A DNA stretch of 39,134 nt, from assembly GCF_001690275.1 (NCBI RefSeq), contig NZ_LZGW01000024.1:1-39134 (forward strand), written 5' to 3'. The translations under genes and the position numbers were made by a program. The notes beneath the pieces are model-generated. The model saw only the letters and a program-made list of their open reading frames with translations. It was not told the DNA's origin and did not search any database. Below are positions 20,642 to 30,180 of the stretch, one piece after another. Numbering within the stretch: position 1 is the stretch's first letter; each line of letters begins with the position of its first letter. The DNA is from Gilliamella sp. WF3-4. GTDB taxonomy: Bacteria > Pseudomonadota > Gammaproteobacteria > Enterobacterales > Orbaceae.

Positions 20642-23098
20642 TTATAACGCGAAACACGTATCCGATACCAGTTTGACATCAACCAAGTTGGTATGCTGTG
20701 GATTTGCTTTAGCAAGCACCGTTGGACGCAATGATGTTAAACGATTAATGCAACCGCCAATATCAATCCCTGCAGCATTATTTTTTGCCCACATTCCTTG
20801 GGGAATCGCAACAACACCAGGTAATATCCTTGGCGTAACTTTAGCGACAATATGCAACCGACCACGATCGTTATAAACTTCAACTAATTGTCCATGTTTT
20901 ATTTGCCGTTGTTCGGCATCAAATGGATTAATCCAAATACGGTTAGCGACAGCTTCACGCAATTGTGGCAAATTACTGTAAGTAGAATGGCATTGCCCTT
21001 TGGTATGAAATCCAATAAGTTGCAACGGATATTGTTGACGTTTAGATTTATCTTCACTGCCTTCAATCGCTGGTAAATAGGCAGGAATAGGATACAGCAC
21101 ATCTTGCGCATCAAGTTCCCATTCATTGGCAATGTTCGCTAACGTTTCTGAATAGATTTCTATTTTTCCTGACGGGGTAGTTAATGGATTTTTAATGGGA
21201 TCATCTCTAAAAGCTTTTAATCCAATTTGGCTAACACTATCGGCAAGTTTGCGATCGATAACCCCCATGCCATCAGTATCAGCAAAAGGCGGTAAATGCG
21301 GATCACGTTTTCGTAATTGTTCATAACAATACGCTACCCACTGCTCTTGAGTACGGCCTTGGGTAAATTGGTCTTTTACCCCCATTTTCTCAGACAATTC
21401 AGTTAATACATCATAAACAGGACGACTTTCCCAAAGCGGTTTAATAGCACTTTGCATACGGATAAGGTAACAATATGCCCCAGATGAATAAGAGTTATTA
21501 ATCAAGTCATTATTCTCAAACGATGACACGTCGGGTAATAATAAATCAGCATACTTAGCTGATGCTGTCATATGTGTATCCCAAACAAGAATAAATTCAC
21601 ATTTTGACTCATCTTGCAAAATCTGGTGAGTACGATTGAGATCTGAATGTTGATTTCCCAGTACATTACCCGCATAATTCCAGATAAATTTGATCCCCAC
21701 ATCCAATTTATCTTTATCTTTAAGGTAGGCATTTTTAGCAGTCATGCTTGGTCCATCTTCAATCGCTTTCGTCCACAAAAAGAAAGGAATACTGGTTTTT
21801 ATTGGATTAGGTAAATTAAAGTTAGGTATAGGATAAACAACGCTCCCGCCCCAAGTTCCAATGTTAGTGCCAGGTTTACCAAATTGCCCCGTAATAATTG
21901 GTAAGATCATAATGGTTCGCGCAGTATGTTCACCATTTTGCCAACGTTGCACACCATAACCTTGCGAAATCCAAGCAGCTTTAGCATCAACAATATCTAT
22001 TGCGAGTTTACGAATTTGTGTTGCTGAAATACCTGTTTTTTTGGCTGCCCATTCTGGTGTTTTAGGTGCTTTGTCATAGCCTAAACCTAAAAGGTAAGAT
22101 TTATAATCACTATAAGGCGGTGCACTATCAGGCAAAGAATCGGCATTCCACCCAATACAGTATTGATTAAGCATATCCTCATCAATACGATCTTGCTCAA
22201 GTAATGTATAGCCTATTGCCGCAACTAATGCCGCATCAGTACCGGGAATAATCGGGATCCACTCAGCATTATACGCAACGACACTTTCACTACGACGAGG
22301 ATCAATAATAATCACCCTTGCATGACTTTGCGCTAACGCATGAAAAAGCTCGGTAACTTGCCCACCGCCTGACATTCGAGTTTCGGCAATGTTATGTCCA
22401 AACATAACCACTAAATCAGAATGCTTGATCTGATCCAGTAAAGATTCTTTAGCATGACCAAACAAATAAGGCCGAATAGCTGAAATCTGCCCGCTTGAAT
22501 AATCACCATGGTAATTTAAATGACCACCAATGATACTTAAAAAACGCTTACATGCATTACGCCCTGAAAGATTAGCGCCCGTTGTTCCTGATCCATACTG
22601 ATAATAAATTGCTTCATTGCCATATTGATTAATCGTATATTTAAGTTTATTTGCAAGTAAATTAATCGCTTCATGCCAAGAAATACGTTTAAATTTACCT
22701 TCACCACGTTTACCAATTCGTAGCATTGGATACTTTAAGCGCGCAGGATCATAAGTTCGCCAACGAACTGCTCTACCGCGAAGGCAAGGGCGGATTTGAT
22801 GCAGACCAAAAACGGCATCATTAATGCCATCTTCTGAAGATATTTTAGTAATAATATCGTTTTTGACATGAACTTTTAAAGGACAACGACTACCACAGTT
22901 AACCAAACAAGCGCTATAAATAATCTTTTCTTTATGAATAGGGTGAGGATGAAAAACTGGGCTATGAGTAACTACGATGTCAGATTTGGCGTCGGTAAAG
23001 GGCAGTTGTATTTTACTGGTTATTGCTACTACGTCACTGATTGTTATTGTTTTTTGTGAAGAAGTGTATCGACTTATTTTATTTTTTAATTTACTCAC
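20642..23098 (-). CDS. dmsA: DMSO reductase-type molybdopterin catalytic subunit (DmsA/YnfE family), no Tat motif
   Basis: An 818-residue bis-MGD oxidoreductase. FS0 cluster cysteines are 64, 68, 72 and 105 (SACLVNCGSRCPL, RPCLRGR). The molybdenum-ligand region HGDYSSGQ is at about 197-204, with GETRMSGGG-like NIAETRMSGGG and the C-terminal cofactor domain (LIGFHTKGQCHSTYSN, GGCINRLTSLRPT). The nearest relatives are DmsA and YnfE/YnfF. The N-terminus is odd: MSKLKNKISRYTSSQKTITI has Arg-Tyr where DmsA has a twin arginine, and no typical hydrophobic Tat core follows. The GTG start has AGGGAAA upstream, and an in-frame stop just before it excludes a longer leader. Substrate (DMSO, TMAO, selenate or other) cannot be told. 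First gene of dmsABD. Confidence 0.93.
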   Translation of the reverse strand: MSKLKNKISRYTSSQKTITISDVVAITSKIQLPFTDAKSDIVVTHSPVFHPHPIHKEKIIYSACLVNCGSRCPLKVHVKNDIITKISSEDGINDAVFGLHQIRPCLRGRAVRWRTYDPARLKYPMLRIGKRGEGKFKRISWHEAINLLANKLKYTINQYGNEAIYYQYGSGTTGANLSGRNACKRFLSIIGGHLNYHGDYSSGQISAIRPYLFGHAKESLLDQIKHSDLVVMFGHNIAETRMSGGGQVTELFHALAQSHARVIIIDPRRSESVVAYNAEWIPIIPGTDAALVAAIGYTLLEQDRIDEDMLNQYCIGWNADSLPDSAPPYSDYKSYLLGLGYDKAPKTPEWAAKKTGISATQIRKLAIDIVDAKAAWISQGYGVQRWQNGEHTARTIMILPIITGQFGKPGTNIGTWGGSVVYPIPNFNLPNPIKTSIPFFLWTKAIEDGPSMTAKNAYLKDKDKLDVGIKFIWNYAGNVLGNQHSDLNRTHQILQDESKCEFILVWDTHMTASAKYADLLLPDVSSFENNDLINNSYSSGAYCYLIRMQSAIKPLWESRPVYDVLTELSEKMGVKDQFTQGRTQEQWVAYCYEQLRKRDPHLPPFADTDGMGVIDRKLADSVSQIGLKAFRDDPIKNPLTTPSGKIEIYSETLANIANEWELDAQDVLYPIPAYLPAIEGSEDKSKRQQYPLQLIGFHTKGQCHSTYSNLPQLREAVANRIWINPFDAEQRQIKHGQLVEVYNDRGRLHIVAKVTPRILPGVVAIPQGMWAKNNAAGIDIGGCINRLTSLRPTVLAKANPQHTNLVDVKLVSDTCFAL

Positions 23099-23310
23099 AT
23101 GTTTCCCTGATATTTATATGGGATCAGTTGATAATAATACTAAAAGGTGAATAAATAAACTAAAACTGAAATAAATTAGCCACTAATGTTTACTAGTATC
23201 GAGGTCACTGTCCATCTTTCTCAACAGTTTTTTTAAATATAATCCATTAATATGAAAGACTTTTATTATTCCTTTATAAAATAACAGATCTTATGTGTAG
23301 TTTACTAAAC

Positions 23311-23330
23311 TTGACGGCTCACGCCGTCAA
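23311..23330 (-). terminator. Hairpin downstream of the adhesin-like gene
   Basis: TTGACGGC (23311-23318), loop TCAC and GCCGTCAA (23323-23330) form a perfect 8-bp stem, 38 bp past the stop of the minus-strand gene at 23369. The following minus-strand tail (GTTTAGT) has a short T-run, so it is a plausible but weak intrinsic terminator that would separate this gene from dmsA. Confidence 0.6.
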
Positions 23331-23355
23331 TAGTGATGTTAATTTCAGCAACGTA

Positions 23356-23363
23356 CCCCCCCC
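23356..23363 (-). repeat. Homopolymer of eight G (minus strand) after the adhesin-like gene
   Basis: Eight consecutive C on the plus strand start 5 bp past the stop codon of the adhesin-like gene. Such a tract is rare in this AT-rich DNA and prone to slippage, but it lies outside the reading frame. Confidence 0.8.
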
Positions 23364-23368
23364 TCTTT

Positions 23369-24871
23369 TTAAGGCGTTACACATGCCGTTATAGCGTAAG
23401 CATAAGGGGCATTATTTAAACGAACACCTCCAGATGCATCAACACCAAACTTATCAGCAGCCCAATATTCACCATCGAGCCAATCGTTGCCTCTATCCGG
23501 CTCATCAGTAAAATCACCCCACTCATTAAATAACCCCCCTATCCACCTTTCACCACTTTTGTAGCTAACTTGGCGAAGGTTATAATTTCCTTGCCCTGGC
23601 ACCCCCCAATGCCAATCAGAGCTATTCGCATTGGTGTAGTCCCCAACACTCGGTATACGATAACGACTTCCTAAACTATCGCAGAATATTTGAGCTTCAT
23701 CATAAGAGCCGTCACCAGAATCATCTGGATTTGCTAGATACCAACGTTCTATCTTAAAGCTATACAATAACTGGCTGTGGTTACTGTCGGCGTAAAGTTT
23801 AAATAATGAGGGACTAAATTTCTTTTTATCCGAGGCTTTACTTGGCCCCTTTAACGTTATTTTTAACTCACTGTTTTCAGTGCTTAATAATAATGTCGCT
23901 GAGTTACTACCACTGACGGCTGAAACGGTTGTGCCATTAGCATCAATGACCTGTTCTGGCGTGACACCGCCTAACCCTAAATGAAAACTGAGCCCATTTG
24001 AACCCGTTGTCGGAAAGTTTTCCTCTGGAATATGACTATTTACCACCAGAAAACCTAACCCTCGTACCCAGTTTGGCCCCTCCCCACCACCATATCTAGC
24101 TGGTGGGCTTGCATAACAAGTGCGCACTCCATTTTTCGCTTTTAAATAGTAAGTTTGACTCACATGATCGAAATCCCTTGCCTTTGGTATGCCATATTGA
24201 GTTGACAGTTGAGCATCATCTATGGAAAGTGTTAACACATACAAAGAGCAAAGGTCTAATTTATCTGTAGAATGGCTCTTAACGATACGGGTAAGATAAT
24301 CACTATTTCGATCATACAAAAAAGCATCTAAAGTACCTGTTATATTGCCATAACTATCCCCATCATCATCCAACAAATTATTGCCACCGATTATCTTGCT
24401 TAATTCAATAACTGAATAATTGTCCATCTTGGGAATGGGGACTAATGTTTGAATACCATCAAACGAATCTGCATTACTCGGCAACTCAATTGTATAATAA
24501 TTATCCACAGCCTTAGCATTTGGATAGAAATTTGACTCCCCATTTTTAGGCACATACTCACGCCCATCGGATAGTCTGATGCCTAATAGCGCTTGAATAT
24601 TGCCTTTGGTGACACCACCATCAAAAGTAAGATAGGGAGCGCTCCCATGTATCACTTGTGTTGTTGTGGCTGATAATGCACTGGCATAATGAATATGGCA
24701 CGTAATTAAAAATAGGCTTAATATAAAATGACGCAATATCGCCTTTACGTTATAACAATACGATTTAAGTAAAACACATACAGAAGAAAATGTTGAAACA
24801 AAAAATAAAATAACAAGATACTGATAATTATAGCTTGACTGCCACCGCTGGTAAGTGATTATTTTTAACAT
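23369..24871 (-). CDS. Secreted adhesin-like protein with lectin-like C-terminal domain
   Basis: This 500-residue protein is not assigned to a named family. The N-terminus has two hydrophobic segments, about 18-36 (YLVILFFVSTFSSVCVLL) and 44-65 (ILRHFILSLFLITCHIHYASA), the second ending in a plausible signal-peptidase site. The middle is Ig-like in texture, with an FPTTGSNGLSFHL motif that recalls repeats of large DUF823-type adhesins. The last 110 or so residues (DEAQIFCDSLGSRYRIPSV, ERWIGGLFNEWG, EYWAADKFG, ITACVTP) look like the C-type-lectin-like or DUF1566-like cap of such surface proteins. A strong GGAAGG Shine-Dalgarno supports the ATG at 24871. A surface or secreted binding role is inference. 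Confidence 0.6.
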   Translation of the reverse strand: MLKIITYQRWQSSYNYQYLVILFFVSTFSSVCVLLKSYCYNVKAILRHFILSLFLITCHIHYASALSATTTQVIHGSAPYLTFDGGVTKGNIQALLGIRLSDGREYVPKNGESNFYPNAKAVDNYYTIELPSNADSFDGIQTLVPIPKMDNYSVIELSKIIGGNNLLDDDGDSYGNITGTLDAFLYDRNSDYLTRIVKSHSTDKLDLCSLYVLTLSIDDAQLSTQYGIPKARDFDHVSQTYYLKAKNGVRTCYASPPARYGGGEGPNWVRGLGFLVVNSHIPEENFPTTGSNGLSFHLGLGGVTPEQVIDANGTTVSAVSGSNSATLLLSTENSELKITLKGPSKASDKKKFSPSLFKLYADSNHSQLLYSFKIERWYLANPDDSGDGSYDEAQIFCDSLGSRYRIPSVGDYTNANSSDWHWGVPGQGNYNLRQVSYKSGERWIGGLFNEWGDFTDEPDRGNDWLDGEYWAADKFGVDASGGVRLNNAPYAYAITACVTP

Positions 24872-25099
24872 TTTTATTTCCTTCCCATATATTCATATTA
24901 GTATTTTATTAACAATCATTGATATTAACGCCTCAAACTTGTGCCATTAAATAATGATAGTTAAATTGGATTATAAATGCTTTTGTCTATTTTATTAGCA
25001 ATATTTTTCTTATTTATTAATAAATTTTATAACTTAACGTTGTCTATTTAAGTTTATTAGATTTGATGATGATTTGATTAACTACCTTTACCATTGACC

Positions 25100-25129
25100 T
25101 TGGTCTTATTTATGAAAGGTTGTTATAAT
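25100..25129 (+). promoter_or_regulatory. Probable promoter for parE
   Basis: A perfect -10 TATAAT at 25124-25129 is preceded, after 18 bp, by a poor -35 TTGGTC (25100-25105). The expected transcript start is about 25 bp before the parE ATG. Confidence 0.45.
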
Positions 25130-25160
25130 AAGCCCATTTATTCGGATAAATAGAAACATT

Positions 25161-27050
25161 ATGCCACAACCCACTTATAACGCCGTTGATATTGAAGTAT
25201 TAAAAGGCCTTGATCCTGTTCGCCATCGCCCTGGAATGTACACTGACACAAGTCGTCCAAATCATTTAGGGCAAGAAGTCATTGATAATAGTGTTGATGA
25301 AGCGATCGCTGGCCATGCTCGTAAAATCAAAGTGACACTTTATGAAGATAACTCATTAGAAGTTATCGACGATGGTCGAGGTATGCCTGTTGATATTCAC
25401 CCAGAAGAAGGCGTGCCAGCCGTTGAGCTATTACTTTGTCGTTTACACGCTGGTGGTAAATTTTCTAACAAGAATTACCAATTTTCGGGCGGTTTACACG
25501 GTGTCGGCATTTCAGTTGTCAATGCATTATCAAAACGCGTTGATGTTACTGTTCATCGTGACGGGCAAGTGTATGAAATCGCGTTTGAAAATGGCAACAA
25601 AGTTGAGGATCTACACGTTACTGGCACTTGTGGGCGCCGTAATACAGGCACCAAAGTCCATTTTTGGCCAGACGAAAAATATTTTGATTCACCAAGATTT
25701 TCTGTTCCTCGATTGTCTCATTTATTAAAAGCCAAAGCAGTGCTTTGCCCAGGGCTTGAAATTATCTTTAAAGATAAAATTAACAATACTGAGCAACGTT
25801 GGTGTTATCAAGACGGTCTAAAAGACTATTTAATGGAATCTGTTAGTGGTTACTCACTATTACCCGATACCCCCTTTACTGGCAACCATATTGGTGAAAC
25901 GGAAGCGGTAGAATGGGCGCTACTTTGGTTACCCGAAGGTGGCGATCTATTGACCGAAAGTTACGTTAACTTAATCCCAACCGTTCAAGGCGGTACACAT
26001 GTTAATGGTTTACGCCAAGGATTGTTAGATGCTATGCGTGAGTTTTGTGAATTCCGCAATTTATTACCACGAGGCTTAAAATTAACCGCCGATGATATTT
26101 GGGAACGTTGTGCTTATGTGATTTCGGTCAAAATGCAAGAGCCACAATTTGCAGGTCAAACTAAAGAGCGCTTATCTTCACGGCAATGTGCGGCTTTTGT
26201 TTCGGCTATTGTGAAAGATGCATTTAGTCTTTGGCTAAATCAAAATGTACAATTAGCCGAATTACTAGCCGAAATGGTCATTTCGAGTGCGCAAAAACGT
26301 TTAAAGGCATCTAAAAAAGTCATCCGCAAAAAATTGACCAGTGGCCCTGCTTTACCGGGTAAATTGGCGGATTGTTCATCTCAAGATTTAAGCCGTACTG
26401 AGCTTTTTTTAGTGGAAGGAGATTCTGCTGGTGGTTCAGCCAAACAAGCTCGAGACCGTGAATACCAAGCCATTATGCCACTTAAAGGTAAGATTTTAAA
26501 TACTTGGGAAGTATCATCTGATGAAGTATTAGGGTCACAAGAAATCCATGATATTTCGGTTGCTATCGGTATTGATCCTGACAGCGATGATTTGAGCCAG
26601 CTACGTTATGGCAAAATCTGTATTTTAGCCGATGCTGACTCTGATGGATTACACATTGCCACCTTGCTTTGTGCTTTATTTGTTCGTCATTTCCGCGCTA
26701 TGGTTGAACATGGGCATGTCTTTGTTGCGATGCCACCACTTTATCGCATTGATTTGGGTAAAGAAGTTTATTACGCGCTTGATGAAGAAGAAAAAGAAGG
26801 TATTTTAGAGCAACTTAAACGCAAAAAAGGTAAGCCAAATGTACAACGTTTTAAAGGTTTAGGGGAAATGAACCCTCTGCAACTACGAGAAACGACAATG
26901 GATCCAAATACACGCCGTTTAGTACAGTTATCGCTTGATGATACAGAGCAGACTATGGCATTAATGGACATGTTACTTGCCAAAAAGCGCTCAGAAGATC
27001 GCCGAGAATGGTTACAAGAGAAAGGCGATCAAGTTGAACTTGATGTCTAA
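25161..27050 (+). CDS. parE: DNA topoisomerase IV subunit B (ParE)
   Basis: A 629-residue GHKL ATPase subunit (E. coli 630) that powers decatenation of daughter chromosomes with ParC. ATPase motifs are QEVIDNSVDEA, IDDGRGMPVD, GGLHGVGISVVNALS and QTKERLSS. The TOPRIM domain shows LFLVEGDSAGGSAKQARDR, PLKGKILN and ILADADSDGLHI, with the quinolone-region EGDSAGG intact. It has no GyrB-type C-terminal insert. It starts at 25161 by homology (MPQPTYNAVDIEVL); the ribosome binding site is weak. parC follows 27 bp later. Confidence 0.98.
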   Translation: MPQPTYNAVDIEVLKGLDPVRHRPGMYTDTSRPNHLGQEVIDNSVDEAIAGHARKIKVTLYEDNSLEVIDDGRGMPVDIHPEEGVPAVELLLCRLHAGGKFSNKNYQFSGGLHGVGISVVNALSKRVDVTVHRDGQVYEIAFENGNKVEDLHVTGTCGRRNTGTKVHFWPDEKYFDSPRFSVPRLSHLLKAKAVLCPGLEIIFKDKINNTEQRWCYQDGLKDYLMESVSGYSLLPDTPFTGNHIGETEAVEWALLWLPEGGDLLTESYVNLIPTVQGGTHVNGLRQGLLDAMREFCEFRNLLPRGLKLTADDIWERCAYVISVKMQEPQFAGQTKERLSSRQCAAFVSAIVKDAFSLWLNQNVQLAELLAEMVISSAQKRLKASKKVIRKKLTSGPALPGKLADCSSQDLSRTELFLVEGDSAGGSAKQARDREYQAIMPLKGKILNTWEVSSDEVLGSQEIHDISVAIGIDPDSDDLSQLRYGKICILADADSDGLHIATLLCALFVRHFRAMVEHGHVFVAMPPLYRIDLGKEVYYALDEEEKEGILEQLKRKKGKPNVQRFKGLGEMNPLQLRETTMDPNTRRLVQLSLDDTEQTMALMDMLLAKKRSEDRREWLQEKGDQVELDV

Positions 27051-27077
27051 TATAAAGAATGATTTAGAGGAACAATA

Positions 27078-29306
27078 ATGAGTGAGATAACTCATGACGG
27101 AGTAGAAATCCAGTCACTACGAACATTTACCGAAAGTGCCTATCTGAACTACTCGATGTATGTCATTATGGATCGTGCATTGCCATTTATTGGTGACGGT
27201 TTGAAACCCGTGCAACGACGCATTGTTTATGCCATGTCCGAATTAGGGCTTAATGCACAAGCTAAATTCAAAAAATCAGCACGCACCGTTGGGGATGTGC
27301 TTGGTAAATATCATCCACACGGCGATAGCGCATGTTATGAAGCCATGGTACTTATGGCACAACCCTTCTCTTATCGTTATCCATTGGTTGATGGACAAGG
27401 TAACTGGGGGGCACCTGATGATCCCAAATCATTTGCTGCCATGCGCTATACTGAATCGCGTTTATCTAAATATGCTGAATTATTATTAGGTGAATTAGGC
27501 CAAGGAACTGTTGATTATACCCCCAATTTTGATGGTACCTTGCAAGAACCTAAAATGTTACCAGCTAGATTGCCAAATATCTTATTAAATGGCACAACAG
27601 GTATTGCCGTAGGGATGGCAACGGATATTCCGCCACATAATATTCGTGAAGTTGCCAATGCGGCTATTATGCTTGCTGATAATCCTAATGCGACCCTTAG
27701 TGAAGTGATGGCTCACATACCAGGGCCTGATTTCCCAACCGATGCTGAGATTATTACTTCATCAGAAGACATTGCAAAAATCTACAAAACAGGACGCGGG
27801 TCAATTCGCATGCGTGCTGTTTGGAAAAAAGAAGATGGTGATATTGTCATTACTGATCTACCTCATCAAGTTTCAGGGGCTAAAATCTTAGAACAAATTG
27901 CCTCGCAAATGCGTGCCAAAAAACTGCCTTTAATTGAAGATTTAAGAGATGAGTCCGATCATGAAAACCCAACGCGCCTAGTGATTGTGCCTCGTTCAAA
28001 TCGGGTGGATTTAGAGCAAGTGATGAATCATCTATTTGCAACAACCGATCTCGAAAAAAGCTACCGCGTTAATATGAACATGATTGGGCTAGATAATCGC
28101 CCATCAGTAAAAGGATTAGTTGAGATTCTTACTGAATGGCTAGAGTATCGTAAAAATACTGTTACGCGTCGCTTAAATTATCGTTTAGATAAAATATTAA
28201 AAAGACTGCACATTCTTGATGGTTTATTGATTGCATTTTTGAATATTGACGAAGTGATTGAAATTATTCGCCATGAAGATGAGCCTAAAAAAGAGCTGAT
28301 TAACCGTTTTGCCTTAACCGACATTCAAGCCGAGGCAATTTTAGAACTAAAACTACGCCAATTAGCCAAACTTGAAGAAGTGCGCATTAAAGGCGAACAG
28401 AGTGATCTTGCAAAAGAGCGCGATCACTTGCAAGCCTTGTTATCTTCGCCTAAAAAACTGAGCAACCTTATCAAAAAAGAGTTACAAGAAGATGCCGAAA
28501 AATATGGTGACAAACGTCGCTCACCCATGGTTCAACGTAGTGAAGCAAAAGCAATGAGTGAGCAAGAATTAACACCATCAGAGTCTGTTACCGTGATTTT
28601 ATCCGAAATGGGCTGGGTAAGAACGGCAAAAGGTCACGATATCGATCCTGCTGGTTTAAGCTATAAAGCAGGTGATAATTTTAAAGCAGCCGCTAAAGGT
28701 AAAAGCAATCAACCCGTTATCTTTTTCGATTCAACCGGTCGCAGTTACGCTATCGAGCCAAACACATTACCATCGGCTAGAAGCCAAGGTGAACCATTAA
28801 CGGGCAAATTAGCGCTCCCCGCTAACGCAACGGTTGAACATGTACTGATGAGTCAAGAGGATAATCAAAAATTATTACTTGCTTCAAGCGCTGGATATGG
28901 CTTTATTTGTAAATTTAGTGATTTAGTTGCTCGTAATCGTAATGGTAAGGCGATTATCAATTTACCGAAAGAGGCAAAAATACTTGCACCAATTGAAATT
29001 ACATCTGAAGATAGCTTACTATTATCTATTACTCAAGCTGGGCGAATGCTTATCTTTCCTGTAAAAGATCTACCTGAACTGGCTAAAGGCAAAGGGAATA
29101 AAATTGTATCTCTTGCAGGTGCTGATGATAGCCTTGCTTATCTACTATTAATTACACCAGAAACATCGATAACCTTATATGTCGGTAAACGCAAACTTAC
29201 GTTAAACCCTGTTGATTTACAAAAATTTAGGGCTGAACGTGCACGTAAAGGAAGCACCTTACCACGGGGTTTACAAAAAATAGATCGAATTGAGGTGAAC
29301 AAATAA
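27078..29306 (+). CDS. parC: DNA topoisomerase IV subunit A (ParC)
   Basis: A 742-residue breakage-reunion subunit (E. coli 752). The catalytic tyrosine is Tyr124 ([10 protein letters not shown]). In the quinolone-resistance region, [15 protein letters not shown], Ser84 and Glu88 (E. coli Ser80 and Glu84) are wild type. The C-terminal half has the beta-pinwheel blades. The offset of four residues comes from a slightly longer N-terminus. AGAGGA lies ahead of the ATG. It overlaps djlA by one base (TAATG), so the run parE-parC-djlA-trkH is likely one operon. Confidence 0.98.
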   Translation: MSEITHDGVEIQSLRTFTESAYLNYSMYVIMDRALPFIGDGLKPVQRRIVYAMSELGLNAQAKFKKSARTVGDVLGKYHPHGDSACYEAMVLMAQPFSYRYPLVDGQGNWGAPDDPKSFAAMRYTESRLSKYAELLLGELGQGTVDYTPNFDGTLQEPKMLPARLPNILLNGTTGIAVGMATDIPPHNIREVANAAIMLADNPNATLSEVMAHIPGPDFPTDAEIITSSEDIAKIYKTGRGSIRMRAVWKKEDGDIVITDLPHQVSGAKILEQIASQMRAKKLPLIEDLRDESDHENPTRLVIVPRSNRVDLEQVMNHLFATTDLEKSYRVNMNMIGLDNRPSVKGLVEILTEWLEYRKNTVTRRLNYRLDKILKRLHILDGLLIAFLNIDEVIEIIRHEDEPKKELINRFALTDIQAEAILELKLRQLAKLEEVRIKGEQSDLAKERDHLQALLSSPKKLSNLIKKELQEDAEKYGDKRRSPMVQRSEAKAMSEQELTPSESVTVILSEMGWVRTAKGHDIDPAGLSYKAGDNFKAAAKGKSNQPVIFFDSTGRSYAIEPNTLPSARSQGEPLTGKLALPANATVEHVLMSQEDNQKLLLASSAGYGFICKFSDLVARNRNGKAIINLPKEAKILAPIEITSEDSLLLSITQAGRMLIFPVKDLPELAKGKGNKIVSLAGADDSLAYLLLITPETSITLYVGKRKLTLNPVDLQKFRAERARKGSTLPRGLQKIDRIEVNK

Positions 29307-30169
29307 TGTCTTTTATCTGGGCAATAATTACCGGCTTTGTATTAAGCCTTATATTAAAAACGGGGTGGGGCTTTATACTAGGGCTATTTGTTGGACCAAT
29401 GCTTTACCAAACTTTTTGTAATAAATTAACCGAACAAAAAACCAAAGCAAATCCAGAACTTTACTTAACGGTGGTTTTTGAAGTGCTAGGCCATTTAAGT
29501 AAAGCGAAAGGCGTTGTCACACAAGATGATATAAATCTTGCAAGCCAATTTATGGATAGGCTACAACTTAATAGTAGCAGCCGAAAACTTGCCCAAGACT
29601 CATTTAATCGTGGCAAGGCCAGTAATTACCCGCTACGATCACGCCTTCAAGAGCTTTACACTCAATACCGTTTTAGACGCAACGTATTAAATATTTTTTG
29701 TGAACAGTTGATTCAAGCAGCATTAGTCGATGGTGTGTTGGATGATAAAGAACAACAAATCCTGTTGATAGTGGCAGATGAATTAAATATTTCTCACCAA
29801 AAAATGACACTATATATCCAAATGATGATGGGCAGTTACCATTTCCACCAAAATAATTACAGCTACCAACAAAATCAACGTAGCCAGCACCAATATGATC
29901 AATATCAACGCAATAATAATAACTATGGCGGTTACCAAAATCGCTCATCACAATCAGATCTACAAAATGCTTACAAAATATTAGGCGTTAAATCTACAGA
30001 CGAAATTCCCGAAATCAAAAGGGCTTATCGAAAATTAATGAATGAACATCATCCCGATAAATTAGTTTCAAAGGGCTTACCTAAAGAGATGCTAGAAGCA
30101 GCTAAAAAACGTGCGCAAGAAATCCAAGCCGCTTATGATCTTATCAAAACGTCTCGTGGTTTTAAATAG
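29306..30169 (+). CDS. djlA: Membrane-anchored DnaJ-like co-chaperone DjlA
   Basis: A 287-residue type III membrane J-protein (E. coli 271) that stimulates DnaK at the inner membrane. Residues about 3-33 form a hydrophobic glycine-containing anchor. A TerB-like domain covers about 50-175 (FEVLGHLSKAKGVVTQ, ALVDGVLDDKE), and a C-terminal J-domain has HPD at 249-251 (MNEHHPDKLVSKGLP). The linker at about 178-215 is unusually rich in Gln, Asn and Tyr. The start codon overlaps the parC stop, with GAGGTG upstream, so translation is coupled. In E. coli djlA sits elsewhere (next to lptD), so the parC linkage is different. Confidence 0.95.
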   Translation: MSFIWAIITGFVLSLILKTGWGFILGLFVGPMLYQTFCNKLTEQKTKANPELYLTVVFEVLGHLSKAKGVVTQDDINLASQFMDRLQLNSSSRKLAQDSFNRGKASNYPLRSRLQELYTQYRFRRNVLNIFCEQLIQAALVDGVLDDKEQQILLIVADELNISHQKMTLYIQMMMGSYHFHQNNYSYQQNQRSQHQYDQYQRNNNNYGGYQNRSSQSDLQNAYKILGVKSTDEIPEIKRAYRKLMNEHHPDKLVSKGLPKEMLEAAKKRAQEIQAAYDLIKTSRGFK

Positions 30170-30180
30170 AGACGTTTATC

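Noticed and set aside
23128-23141. FNR-like site TTGATAATAATACT upstream of dmsA
   Set aside because: Only the left half fits TTGAT-N4-ATCAA; the right half is poor. Anaerobic control is likely for dmsA but this site does not prove it.
23356-23363. Translational phase variation by the G8 tract
   Set aside because: The tract lies after the stop codon, and the C-terminus before it looks complete, so slippage would not change the protein.
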